The notes under the pieces: generated by a model
What the model was told of the DNA's origin: nothing
Database searches by the model: none
Seen by the model: only the letters and a program-made list of their open reading frames with translations
Program-made: the position numbers and the translations under genes
Part shown: positions 23,685-34,395 of the stretch, in pieces
Numbering within the stretch: position 1 is the stretch's first letter
Layout of the letters: every line of letters starts with the position of its first letter
Source: Spirometra erinaceieuropaei
Lineage: Eukaryota; Platyhelminthes; Cestoda; Diphyllobothriidea; Diphyllobothriidae
Length of the DNA stretch: 64,000 bases
Direction of reading: 5' to 3'
Assembly: GCA_902702965.1 (NCBI GenBank)
Contig: CACRXP010000050.1
Location: 1,764,931 to 1,828,930 of the forward strand

Positions 23685-24170
23685 CGGTTCCGCTTCCACC
23701 TCGTCCGTGCAATCTTCTGCTTTGTTATTTTTCTTGAATTTCTTCTAGTCTGAAAGCACGGACGGTTTTTTCGCCACATAATCCGATCTATTCATTATAA
23801 CTACGCCTGCTCCTTTGTCTGGTCTGATTTCTGTTCTCTCAGCTGTTTAAGCTCTAGACTGTGTACTTTCGTCGGCACCCCGACTTTATTTCTTCTGTTC
23901 AGATTCTGCTAACTGAAATTCGTTAGTGTTGATTTCAAGTGTTAAATACTATCTGTGGAAATAGCTTTTAGATTTTACGTCTGGTTCCAGAGATTATAGA
24001 ACTGTGTTTCTAAGTCTAGCTGATTGACTTTTTGACGAGATATGCAGAACTTTAGGCCGATTTACAATACTTTATGTGATGTTTTACCGGGAGCCATAGA
24101 AGAATAATTATGTATGCGCCGATCTAGGTCTTTTAGATTTCTTGGTTTAATTTCGTGCATCCATTGCAGG
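23685..24170 (-). pseudogene. PLE-2 N-terminal reverse transcriptase region
   Basis: The minus strand reads WMHEIKPRNLKDLDRRIHN, then SHKVL, a stop, IGLKFCISRQKVNQLDLETQ, and lower down EIRPDKGAGVVIMNRSDYVA with KKPSVLSD, a stop and KKFKK. The 'GxKFC' and 'RPDKGAGVVIMN' blocks are hallmarks of the region before the RT palm in Penelope-like elements. Several stops show decay. With 20990-21880 it may represent one element split by R3. Confidence 0.75.
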
Positions 24171-27128
24171 AAAATGGACGTTCAAAAGATTAGCTTACCA
24201 GACACCGGTTTTCTTGCGATTACAATAGGTCTGCGGAATACTTTCGAGATTTTTTTTACGACGACAAGGAATATATTCTTCGGCGTCCGATATCCCTGTG
24301 CAGTGAAAGATCACAATGAATACTGGGATTTCAGTCGGCGTCTATGCTGTCTCCACTTTTATCAGAAATAGCTAACTTCGCAGAACCCTGTTGCGTGATA
24401 AATTGGATAGAGATCCTTGGCTATCTTTTTTTCATGAGCATCACTTGCGTCATTCAAACATGGTTTTGAAATATGGCCAAATATGTGGATATCCGGTTGC
24501 TTTGTTGCTTTTATCATTCGAGGAGCGGATTTGAAATCACTGCTATCTTGAAACCTTTGGCTAAACAAATCCGGGAAAAAACATATAAGTGCATAAACAG
24601 CTGGTCACAAAATATTCCTAATTACGAACCTCCGATAAGGTCAAAAGCCGGGTGATGAATTAAGCCAGGCCTAAAATTATGCCGTTTTGCATAATGTGCA
24701 GTTTTTGTGGTAGTTAATAAGGAAAAGGAGCTATTATGCAAATGATTTTAAAAATTAAACTGTAGACTATTTTATTGGTCATGAAATTTTGAATGTCGTC
24801 AGGACGAAAGGAATAGTAGACTTTTAGTAGTAATTGCATTTTCATTGTCAAAATGTAATAGCATAAACTTCCAGTACAAACGTTTTGTACCGTTACCGTT
24901 TATGTGCTCATATTTATACTCCTTTCTAACTCTCCTTTTAAATGGCACGAATGTTTATTTACAGGTCGTGATGAGCGTCCTCCAAAAATCCCAGACAACA
25001 GTTTTGGGAAATTCAGTTGCCTTCCTATTATGCTTAATTTCAACATCGCGTTCTTTATCGTTTTAAGTATAAAAACTCAAGATATGATTTAGTCGATTTT
25101 GTCAAAGCATCAAAAATGGCAAAGCAAACCTAAACATGCAGAAACGTCTTATGTGTTAAAGTCTTGGATATATTCTGGAAAAATTGCTATAATTCTACAA
25201 TTTAGCGACTATCACATTCATGTTAATCTTTTCTTGGCTGCAGCTCGTCTTTCAGATATAGTGTAAAGTACGAAACAGTGTGTTATCTTCCGTATAAAAA
25301 AGATAATATGGAGGTGCTTTACCGGTCCAAACATTCTTTAAAACTGATGCAGTTTGGACCAAGCCAACTTAACTCTCAGTTTATGTTTACGGAAAACGTT
25401 AGCATTACAAGCACGAATGTTGGGCCTTATCAAAATATTTGCGAAGAGCCACTTCACAGGTATTTTCCACAAGGCTAGATATTACTTATTCCAATGTCTT
25501 ATTTCTCAAGCATGCATACTTTTTATAGTACTTTTTGAAATATTTCACTTGGAAAGTCAAGATCCCGATACTTTGCCGTGTTTTTCGGCGTAGTTCTTGG
25601 GACAGCACATAGACTACAATACTCATCTTTTTACTTACCGTTTTGTATAAGACTGCAAGTCGCCGCAGTGTTTTGCCAGCGATTGTCGTTCTTCTTTTGG
25701 CCCAACGCGAAAGTCGATTACAGAACCGGATAGGCCATCGACGTTTCATAAATCATATTCCGATATGGCAGACAAACTGACTGATGCAAACCTGATGACC
25801 ATTTCGAAATTCCTCAAAAAGCCTCCCACGCAAGTCCGCGATACCGATTTAATGTAAGACGAAGGGGATTGTTGACTTTTCAGTCCCAATCAACGGATAG
25901 AATTACATCCAAATGCAACCGCGGGTACGAATCTGCGCTTTCGCCGACGAATGTCTGCCGAAAGACTACACGCGCTTAATCGTTTGCGTTAAGGTTGGTA
26001 AAAATGCTGCTTCTGCAAGTTAAGGATTCGCAAGCCAACAGCATTTTACGTTTTTATTTTTTTAATGCTTATTTTCCGTGTGCAATTAAAGAAAAATAAG
26101 CAACTGCATCCATTTATTTTTGTTTGAAATACGAGTTTTTGACGTTTGTCATGAACTTAACATTGAATGCTGTTGCTTTGCATATAGTTCCGTAAGGCTA
26201 CAATATTTTGGTTTTCTTAAACATTCTTTTACTGACTTTTAAGCACCATTCTAATTTAGCCTCCTGTCGTTTTCCCCGTAAAGAAAACTTCATTTATCCT
26301 CGATAATTTTGTTTCGTTGCGACTTCAAACATTTAAGTCAAATTTCACGTTTTCACTGATGTACAAATATGGAAATGAGACCGATTTCATTGGCATTTCC
26401 CGTGGGAAAAGTCAATTCACTACTAAGTTTTATGAGTCGGTTCCGTCTTTTTTAGCGATTACAAAATCGACTTGTGTGCTGGTAGTTAAAATACGTTAAA
26501 AGCCACAGATCTCGCCTACTGTTATCTTAGGAAAAAGTTCCGTCTCATAATATATCGGCCTCTACTGACATTGAAAATCCCCGTCGTTGACATTGTGTGC
26601 ATAATGAATTGACAAAGATCAAGCAAATAGTTAGATGACAACTCTAAGAAAGAGTAGAGCTTTCGTCGAGCAGTTGTTTTTTGTCTCTATTTTCCGGGTC
26701 ACACTTAGGTCGATTTGTGCACTGGAGAATAAAACACAACTTTTTTACATATAGGGGTTTTCTCTCTCTTTGAATGATTCATCTGTCACATTAGCCGACT
26801 TCTCTCTAGTATCGTAAACAGAACTTAAATGGTTCGTAATTCCATATCTGCTGGATTTGGAGACGTTTCACTTGTGTTCTTTGTATTCTGTTCTCGCGGT
26901 AGCTCGTTTTGCCGAAATTGCTTTTTTAATTCACACTGGCTGTTCTTTGACGTGCTGATAGAAATATTCATACCCCAAAACATGTGTTGGCTTCAGGCCT
27001 AAGTCCCTCTATTCCACTGGTTGGTTAAAAGTAGCCCTCAAACTGACCAATAAAAGTCCCAATCTGGCTGGGTAATATGAAGCCCTATATAAAGGTGGCC
27101 CCGCCCCAACTTCCGGGAGTTATGATTC
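24171..27128. other. Non-coding stretch, nothing resolved
   Basis: Mainly AT-rich with short frames only. A mildly GC-richer patch near 25620-25990 shows no recognisable protein motif in any frame. It could be an old element remnant. Confidence 0.35.
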
Positions 27129-27143
27129 GGGTTAGGGTTAGGG
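27129..27143 (+). repeat. Short telomere-like (TTAGGG) motif
   Basis: GGGTTAGGGTTAGGG, two and a half units of the metazoan telomere repeat. Too short to be a telomere; it lies just upstream of an R1 copy. Confidence 0.7.
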
Positions 27144-27159
27144 CTTGCATGCGTCGGCC

Positions 27160-28010
27160 ATGCCATGATTTAGCAAACCAACACCCTCGTAGCCTGTTAT
27201 GCACTGGCAGTTCCCTGACACCTGGTTCCCTGCCAGTATATGCGCTTGCTGAGTGGTTGTCCAGTCATCCCTTTCTTTCTGACAGGCTATTTTGCTGCTG
27301 CTAGTTAAAGTCCTGGTAAAATGTTTGTTGTGGACCAGGGGGTGTGGTGGCACATCTAAATGCGGGTACGGCCATGCCAGCCCCCTGCGCCCTCTTTCGC
27401 CTCCGATCTTCTTGACAATGTGTTGACACCAGATCCATGTGGGGGAGGAGAAGGCGCAGTAGACGCTGCGCAGGTCTGTTCTCACGGTAAGAATCAGGTG
27501 AAGGACCACAAGCATCTGTGGTATGCTAAGAATACCTACCTAAATTGTTTGAGGGGGTTTTAGTCCAACACGATTATTTCGGTTTGGTGTTTCATCGTAC
27601 AAGGTTGTGTCGTCTGTTCTAGACGGTGTGGTGCATTATCTACAATCATCTCAACTCAAAGAGTTGAGAAGCGATCGCTGTGGACACTTAATGCTTATTT
27701 TTTAATTGTCCTGCTTAATTTTGGCTGCTATATGTCAATGCAATAAGACTTCCTCCCGGAAAACGAAGTTACCAATTATCTATACTTATTTTGCCATTCC
27801 TCTATGCATACATAGGCCCCGCTCGTAAAACCCCTATTACCATTCTCCTGTAAGACAGGCACCTTTGACTGGGCGTGTGTGTTTGGGGTCCTTCATGTGA
27901 TCGTTGCCCTTCTCACTATAGACTTGTTCACGCGCAAGTCACCGTGCCTCCTCTCACCTCGCTGTGGCATACACACTGGACATAGTCGAACGCGACAGTC
28001 AAAATGTCGT
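27160..28010 (+). repeat. R1 repeat, copy a, interrupted by MITE M3
   Basis: R1 is a GC-richer non-coding family seen many times in this window. This copy has the CACCTGGTTCCCTGCC block (also at 44770), GTGGACCAGGGGGTGTGGTG, the TTCTTGAC...GTTGACACC block and, after the MITE, TATAGACTTGTTCACGCGC with CAAGTCACCGTGCC. The M3 MITE occupies 27486-27909. Other R1 copies run straight across this point and so show the empty site. Confidence 0.75.
27486..27909. mobile_element. M3 MITE, copy 1 (424 bp)
   Basis: Terminal inverted repeats of about 25-30 bp: the left end starts GGTAAGAATCAGGTGAAGGA, and the right end on the minus strand starts GGGCAACGATCACATGAAGG. Flanked by a 7-bp direct repeat TTCTCAC at 27479-27485 and 27910-27916. 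No coding capacity. The sister copy at 61716-62143 is alignable along its whole length. Ends beginning GG and a 7-8 bp duplication would suit a Merlin-like or similar cut-and-paste element, but no transposase is available to decide. Confidence 0.85.
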
Positions 28011-28959
28011 AGGATTAAACGTTTGAGTATTGGTATTAGAACTGATGTTTGATTAAGGACCAAGACGACTGTGGCAAAGGGAGTCTATATTCCCCTGTCC
28101 AACCAAAGTTGTCCAAATCAAAAGTTCATCCCTCTCCCTTAGTTCGCCTGAACCCTCACAGTTTTGGACACAAGACTAAATGCAATTAATTATACAGCGT
28201 TACAATGTTTACCCGTTCCTCTTCCAGGTACTTAAATGACTGCGGCTGTGTCTGCAATTAAGCACTCCTTCACGACACTCACGTTTACAATGCAATTATA
28301 CAGGACATCCTTCTAGGGATAACCTTGACTGGCTGGAAACTCCCCGGCCTTCAGACCACTTTTCTTTCCAGACTCGGTTGATTCGACCGAGTAAACGTAA
28401 GAAGACTCATGCTGAGGACAGCTACGGCGTTCTCATTAGTGCATTTCCATTCTGCAAAATTTTGAATTTACCCTGCTGGTCCAGGATTGTCTAAATCTGT
28501 CTTCATTAGTCACTCCGGCATCACTGTGAAGTGAAATGTGCTGCAACAACCGCCCAACACGCTTCTCGCTGAGATGTTTTCCAATGAAATCTTATTCCTC
28601 CTTTATTTTGGGGTTTTGCTGTTTTACAATCGCTTCTGACACCTGTACTTTAACAAGACTTTAAATTTTACTTACTATATTCGTCGTGTTTTCGTATAAC
28701 TTTAGTTCCCAATCGCTAGTATGGTACTGTGTTGGCAACTTGACTTTCCTGCCATCAGTGATTTTCTTCCTAAATGTTTCTAATTTAGTAAAAAGGCATT
28801 CGTATCATGAAATACAGCATTCAGATGTTCTCTCATATTGCCGGAATTTTTCATTATTCTCATTTCTTGCAATACCGCGGCGGCACTTTAGTAATGACCA
28901 GCTCCTAATTAACGCAAAGTCTGTAAATCCCCTGCATTTAGATTTGATGACTACAAAAT
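28011..28959. other. Non-coding stretch, nothing resolved
   Basis: Unassigned sequence between the R1/M3 composite and a PLE-2 fragment. The frame at 28686-29003 has no motif before the PLE-2 block begins. Confidence 0.35.
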
Positions 28960-29230
28960 CTTCCCAATCAACTTGCTGGCAAAATCTGAAACTAGGAGAA
29001 TAAACAGCGTCATACTTGCGCATGCAGTGGATTCAGGACATCGTATGGACCCCGCTGAAGCATTCCGTGTGATTTATAACGTCCCCTCGAGCTACCCTGA
29101 GCTACTGGGCCAGCGCCTGTTAACAACAGCAGAAGCGGCCGCCGTCAGGTTACGAAAACTGACTGTATGCGTCCATAAGAACCTCGTTCAGGCTCCGAGC
29201 TTAACGTGGTCAAAGGTTGACTAACCACAT
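28960..29230 (+). pseudogene. PLE-2 GIY-YIG endonuclease C-terminal fragment
   Basis: The plus frame starting at 28973 encodes INSVILAHAVDSGHRMDPAE, AFRVIYNVPSSYPELLGQRL, LTTAEAAAVRLRK and VCVHKNLVQAPSLTW before a stop at 29222. This is the conserved C-terminal block after the GIY-YIG strands, also present at 13.2-13.45 and 35.64-35.87 kb. The YIG strand itself is missing, so it is 5'-truncated. About 100 bases downstream is a hammerhead-like motif. Confidence 0.8.
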
Positions 29231-29330
29231 ACAACTTTCTGCGCCCTTCCGCTCTTGCCTAGCCTGTATTTTAAAACTGACTTTTATCGATTTTTTAAAT
29301 CACTGCAACCCATTCCCATATAACTGTACC

Positions 29331-29369
29331 GGCCTGAAGAGAAGTTGTCGAAAGCAACGTTTGCTGGCC
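29331..29369 (+). ncRNA. Hammerhead-like motif, PLE-2 3' region
   Basis: GGC (stem I strand), CTGAAGA at 29334-29340, a short stem II between G and C, GAAA at 29350-29353, then a perfect GCAA-CGT-TTGC hairpin usable as stem III, then TG and GCC pairing back to GGC. All core boxes are present in the right order for a type I hammerhead, except that position 17 is G where H is expected, and stems I and II are short. Confidence 0.5.
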
Positions 29370-29374
29370 ACTTT

Positions 29375-31794
29375 GTCTTCTGAGTATTGCTATGAGAATT
29401 TTCACAGCTCTAAAACAGTGATCTGTATGGTATTTTCGATCGTCATTCGACGTGTTCAAAGTAGAGCTCTTCACTCCGTTTTGCTTACGACCCACGCTGT
29501 TCGGTGGATTTTTCGGTTATCCGTTTAATTAAATCACGACAAGAACACGATTGTTCATTTCCCAATCAGGTTGTTGGAACCTATTGCTCTTACTTGTAAA
29601 TCGATATTCATAAGCCAGACAAAAACTGTGATTTTGGTGCCAGCATTTATACGCACATTTTGTCCTTGGGCGCTCTTTGGGAAAAAATTAAAAAACAAAG
29701 GGATGAATGCGTATAAACAATCCCAATGACAGCAAAAGGCCTGAAAATGCATCGGGTTTTAAATTCCGTTTAAGGCAACCTTGTGGTATTTGAGCCAATT
29801 TACTTATGTAATTTCCCAGTGAAACACTGGAATCCTATTGTTCTGCCTTCATAGTCTTCCACTCTGGAAACAAAAATGTTTTATGGCTTACTGTTTCCAA
29901 TATATTTCTGTCCAGTGTAAAAATATTGCGTAAACTAAATGAAATGCAAGCACTACGCCTCTGTACGCCCCTAAAGTCCCCTATATATTGACGAAAAAGA
30001 ATTCGGATAAGTCAGTTTATGGAGCGTCGCCATTAATGACATGATCGCAAGGTTTGACTGCCTCTAAACTTGCACGGTGTAATGCTTTCCTGAACGATAT
30101 AAAACGAGTAATTAAAAGGTTTTTTCAAATCCTCTTCAGCTGTTAACGGTTTTTTTTTCATTTCGCCGTGTGGGATTCGAAGGTCGTCTATGATAATGTA
30201 ACGTCAAAAATATTTATGTTTAATGAGTGGTCAGTAGTGCAGGACATTTGCAGGTCACATAGCCAACACTAGCTAGATGGGTATGAAGTGGTGTTCATAA
30301 GTCTGAAGATGCATGAAACTGTTGCTGACAGTATGCGAAACACAGGCAAAGCATTTTAAAACCGTTTTAAATACAATATTTCTCAAGTCTTATAGGAATG
30401 CAATTTCAGAAGGGGAATGGGAACTATGTTATTTACTCCAGGGAAATTATCCGAAAGTTAGATGCTCGTACCTCATAGTATAGTCTGTTTTTATTATCTA
30501 TGTAGATTTTATAATGGCCCTTGCGGTAAATAGATTTCTCTCTATTTAATAATTAGCATGTTTTCAAAGAAGTGCCCAACGTAAAATTCCCGCTTATACT
30601 TCAGATTTACCTGATTAAAAATGCGTCACTGGATTTTGCAGTACCCTAGATTCCTTCACTTCCCGAAGGAGGCTGCTTTGATGTTGGCGGAGATTTATAT
30701 CACTCGGGGGACGTTTTTAGATAAACAAGGAAGATTTCAAAAAACAACGGAAGACTAATCCTTAGATGTCCAACATTTTACGTTTGCAGGAGTAACACGG
30801 CCTGCCCAGGTGGCGAAAATGCCCAAGTAGATCGGAAAAACCTGTCGTGTCCAATGGACACTATTTACTATCAAATCCACATCTAGTGAGCGTAACTCAG
30901 CGTGACTCACAGAGTAAAGCTACCCTCGGAATACACCGTTAGGTTCAAAAGCTTTAGTCCCAGAGACAAGCGCATATTGCAATTTACTTACCGGCAGCAT
31001 GAGTTTCAAAGCCTGCAAATTCAGTTTTCCACATGTCTTCAAAACAAGGGGTGAAATCTAATGCAAGTAGCTATAATTGCTGCATTTGGTGGCTCTGAGC
31101 CTACTTTCAAGTCATAGTCACATCAAAATACCACGTAGGAAGCTTTATGGGTTTAGTTACATAGCGAGTGTACAAGGAGATCATAGTATGACTGTCCGAG
31201 CCAGCGCCTTATTTAGCTTTCCTAAATTTTTCATTTTGCAAAATAGGGTTGAGTTTGCGCCGAAACTAACGGAGCACCAATTGAATTATTTTGATAGCAC
31301 CCTCATAGAAGGTTTACGAAGGATTACAAAACCAATTTTCTCAGAACATCATTGTAAGAGTGTTTGCTTGAAGTAAAACGTTTACTTTTGGACTACAAAC
31401 CGCTTGATTAAATGGTACTTAGGAAAAAAGTAACCAATGGATTTCCTTTTAAGTGAATTTTAATGCTCACAGAAATCCGCTCATGCGTCAAGATTAGAAT
31501 GCACAGAAGCAACTTATTACAGATAGTCGTCTCCAACTTTTGTTCTTGGAAGCCGGAAGTCAAATTGTTTTAAAAACGCCCACAAATGCTTGTCTATTGT
31601 AGAACACCACCTGTAGGTTTACTTTTTCTTTTGATTCTCAAAATGCATTCTGCTTCTTTTGTAACAAATTATGTTAAAAAATATGCATCGCTTAAATTTT
31701 GTCGATTACGCAGGCAGCTGGAAAGAAGCTCAAATAAAGGCTAACCTTTGAAACGGGTCATAAGTATGACTTCGCAGCCACCATGATAATCGCT
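29375..31794. other. Non-coding stretch, nothing resolved
   Basis: No element ends or protein motifs found. The 99-codon frame at 31077-31376 has no recognisable domain. Confidence 0.35.
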
Positions 31795-31958
31795 TGCACA
31801 GTAAGCATGACAGGGGAGGTGTAGGGGTGTCAGCGGTGGGTTCACGTAATGGTCGTGGTGGTCGCTCACTTGCTTGCAGGTGAGACTGCGCCTAGCGTCC
31901 ACTTGCTGGCACTCAACTCTCACCTGTGGCTCCACGTAGCTGGGCTCTGCTCAGCGGC
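31795..31958 (+). mobile_element. RTE-like LINE 5' UTR fragment (copy a), cut by gap
   Basis: GGTCGCTCAC..TGCTTGCAGGTG, then ACT.CGCCTAGCGTCC, then TGGGCTCTGC.CA matches 57225-57330 upstream of the LINE at 57.9-60.2 kb. It has the same orientation and stops at the assembly gap, so the remainder may be hidden there. Confidence 0.7.
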
Positions 31959-32925
31959 NNNNNNNNNNNNNNNNNNNNNNNNNNNNNNNNNNNNNNNNNN
32001 NNNNNNNNNNNNNNNNNNNNNNNNNNNNNNNNNNNNNNNNNNNNNNNNNNNNNNNNNNNNNNNNNNNNNNNNNNNNNNNNNNNNNNNNNNNNNNNNNNNN
32101 NNNNNNNNNNNNNNNNNNNNNNNNNNNNNNNNNNNNNNNNNNNNNNNNNNNNNNNNNNNNNNNNNNNNNNNNNNNNNNNNNNNNNNNNNNNNNNNNNNNN
32201 NNNNNNNNNNNNNNNNNNNNNNNNNNNNNNNNNNNNNNNNNNNNNNNNNNNNNNNNNNNNNNNNNNNNNNNNNNNNNNNNNNNNNNNNNNNNNNNNNNNN
32301 NNNNNNNNNNNNNNNNNNNNNNNNNNNNNNNNNNNNNNNNNNNNNNNNNNNNNNNNNNNNNNNNNNNNNNNNNNNNNNNNNNNNNNNNNNNNNNNNNNNN
32401 NNNNNNNNNNNNNNNNNNNNNNNNNNNNNNNNNNNNNNNNNNNNNNNNNNNNNNNNNNNNNNNNNNNNNNNNNNNNNNNNNNNNNNNNNNNNNNNNNNNN
32501 NNNNNNNNNNNNNNNNNNNNNNNNNNNNNNNNNNNNNNNNNNNNNNNNNNNNNNNNNNNNNNNNNNNNNNNNNNNNNNNNNNNNNNNNNNNNNNNNNNNN
32601 NNNNNNNNNNNNNNNNNNNNNNNNNNNNNNNNNNNNNNNNNNNNNNNNNNNNNNNNNNNNNNNNNNNNNNNNNNNNNNNNNNNNNNNNNNNNNNNNNNNN
32701 NNNNNNNNNNNNNNNNNNNNNNNNNNNNNNNNNNNNNNNNNNNNNNNNNNNNNNNNNNNNNNNNNNNNNNNNNNNNNNNNNNNNNNNNNNNNNNNNNNNN
32801 NNNNNNNNNNNNNNNNNNNNNNNNNNNNNNNNNNNNNNNNNNNNNNNNNNNNNNNNNNNNNNNNNNNNNNNNNNNNNNNNNNNNNNNNNNNNNNNNNNNN
32901 NNNNNNNNNNNNNNNNNNNNNNNNN
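31959..32925. other. Assembly gap (967 N)
   Basis: Run of N. Apparent long frames across it are artefacts. Flanks are LINE 5' UTR on the left and R1 on the right, so a repeat probably caused the gap. Confidence 1.
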
Positions 32926-33645
32926 TGGTGTTTGTGTGTGTATGGGGGGCCAGGTCGTGCTGTGGCGCGCGCAGACATGGTCAGTCGACCATGTCAGCCA
33001 CCGCGCCCATTCCCCACTCCAGTCTTCTGACCGGCTCGGACAGCGGCTGGGGTGTGGGAGTGGGAAGTGGGAGTGAGGTCGACGACTCAGCGCACTTTCT
33101 CCTCACTATAAACAATCTGACGCGCTTGAAGCTATCACGGTGCGCTAAGAGCCGTGGCTTGGAAGGTTGCCAACTGACGGGGTACCTTGGACCTCCTCCT
33201 TGACCGGAGGCGGTCTGAGAGTCAGGCTGCAATGGCTCCTTTTTAATGTGGCCTTTATGGCATTCCCACCACAGTGTGGGATCCGAGCCAGGCGTTGGCG
33301 GCACGCCCAGGTGCGGCTTCGGCCGTGCCAGCCTCCAAATCTCTGTTGTGTTGGTTGAAATCCTGGTTATTGCTGTGTGGACCAGGGGGTGTGGTAAAAC
33401 GCCAAGGTGATGATCCGTCCGAGCCATCCACCTGCGGCCTCCCTCGTCTCCGGTCTTCTTGACTCTGTCTTGACACCGGGTCCAGGCGGGGGAGGAGGAG
33501 AGAGTGTAGGTAGATGCTACGCAAGTCTACCGGCACTATAAACCCCTGCGTAAGTCACCGTCCCTGCTCCCATTGCTGCTGCAACTGTGGGGCATATGTT
33601 GGACATCATCGAAACCGATGGTCGAACTGTCAAGCATGACAGGGT
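32926..33645 (+). repeat. R1 repeat, copy b (longest)
   Basis: The most complete R1. Block A has TGACCGGCTCGGACAG and CTCACTATAAAC followed by GACGCGCTTGAAG. Block B has GTGGCTTGGAAGGTTGCCAA and CAATGGCTCCTTTTTAATGT. Block C is centred on GGGATCCGAGCCAGGCGTTG. Block D has GTGTGGACCAGGGGGTGTGG, TGACACCGGGTCCAGG, CACTATAAAC and GTCGAACTGTC. Two internal CACTATAAAC modules look like an internal duplication. No protein is encoded. Confidence 0.75.
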
Positions 33646-34203
33646 GAGAACTGATTAAAGTCTGGACTTCAGACGGGCACTCAGTCAATCGATGTATCGA
33701 TCTGGCGCCGGCATGCTGAGCCCCATATAATCACCTGAAAGTATGCGGCACTTGCCTCTGCTTGTCTAATACTCCATATAACAGCTGCTTTTTCTGTTGC
33801 TGCTACTAACATTGACGATGGATTTCTGAAAGATCTCGGAAGTTTGGAAAAATACACAAATGGTTCCGATGCTCGACCAGCCCTTCTCTCCCTTTTTCAT
33901 AAAAATTTGCATTTATTCGTAAAAACTAACTTATACGTTAGCCTAAATAACTATGGCACCGCATTACATTTCGGTGAGCTTTGAAAACTCTCGTAATTAG
34001 TTATTTCGTTTCAGCGCATCCCAAAATATGTCGGTTGCTCTGTGCTAAGCCTCAGCGCATGCTACCTATGCATTTACGTTCATTCTTAAAGATAATTCCG
34101 GTAGTTGTCAAATTTCTTTTACTAAACGTTAACAGCAGAAATCACAGAAGTCGCTTCTGAGGTTTATCATTCCATGTAGATATTGAACCATAATTCAGTA
34201 AGA
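33646..34203. other. Non-coding stretch, nothing resolved
   Basis: AT-rich sequence after R1 copy b; no supported feature. Confidence 0.35.
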
Positions 34204-34395
34204 CGTGGAATAGGAATCCCTCACAATACAGACGCTCCAGTGTAACCACACCTCAAACCTAAACCTAAACTTGACCCGAGACCTCTTTCCTAACCCCTAA
34301 CTTCATCCCAGCCCCTAACCGTAACCTCAGTCCCGATATCTTTAAAATTTTACACAACGTCACTGGTATTACGCGAGGGGGTTCTTATTTTCCTG
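34204..34395. mobile_element. R5 short inverted-repeat element with CCTAA-rich core
   Basis: The left end CGTGGAATAGGAATCCCTCA and the right end (ending ...TTCTTATTTTCCTG) are imperfect inverted repeats. The core carries many CCTAA/CCCTAA units (34255-34325). Similar units occur at 38560-38681 and 52394-52581. Confidence 0.5.

Noticed and set aside
27129..27143. Chromosome-end telomere
   Set aside because: Only two and a half TTAGGG units within repeat-rich internal sequence.
31849..33203. Frames of 350-425 codons across 31.9-33.2 kb on both strands
   Set aside because: They are open only because they run through 967 N; the real flanks are LINE leader and R1 repeat.
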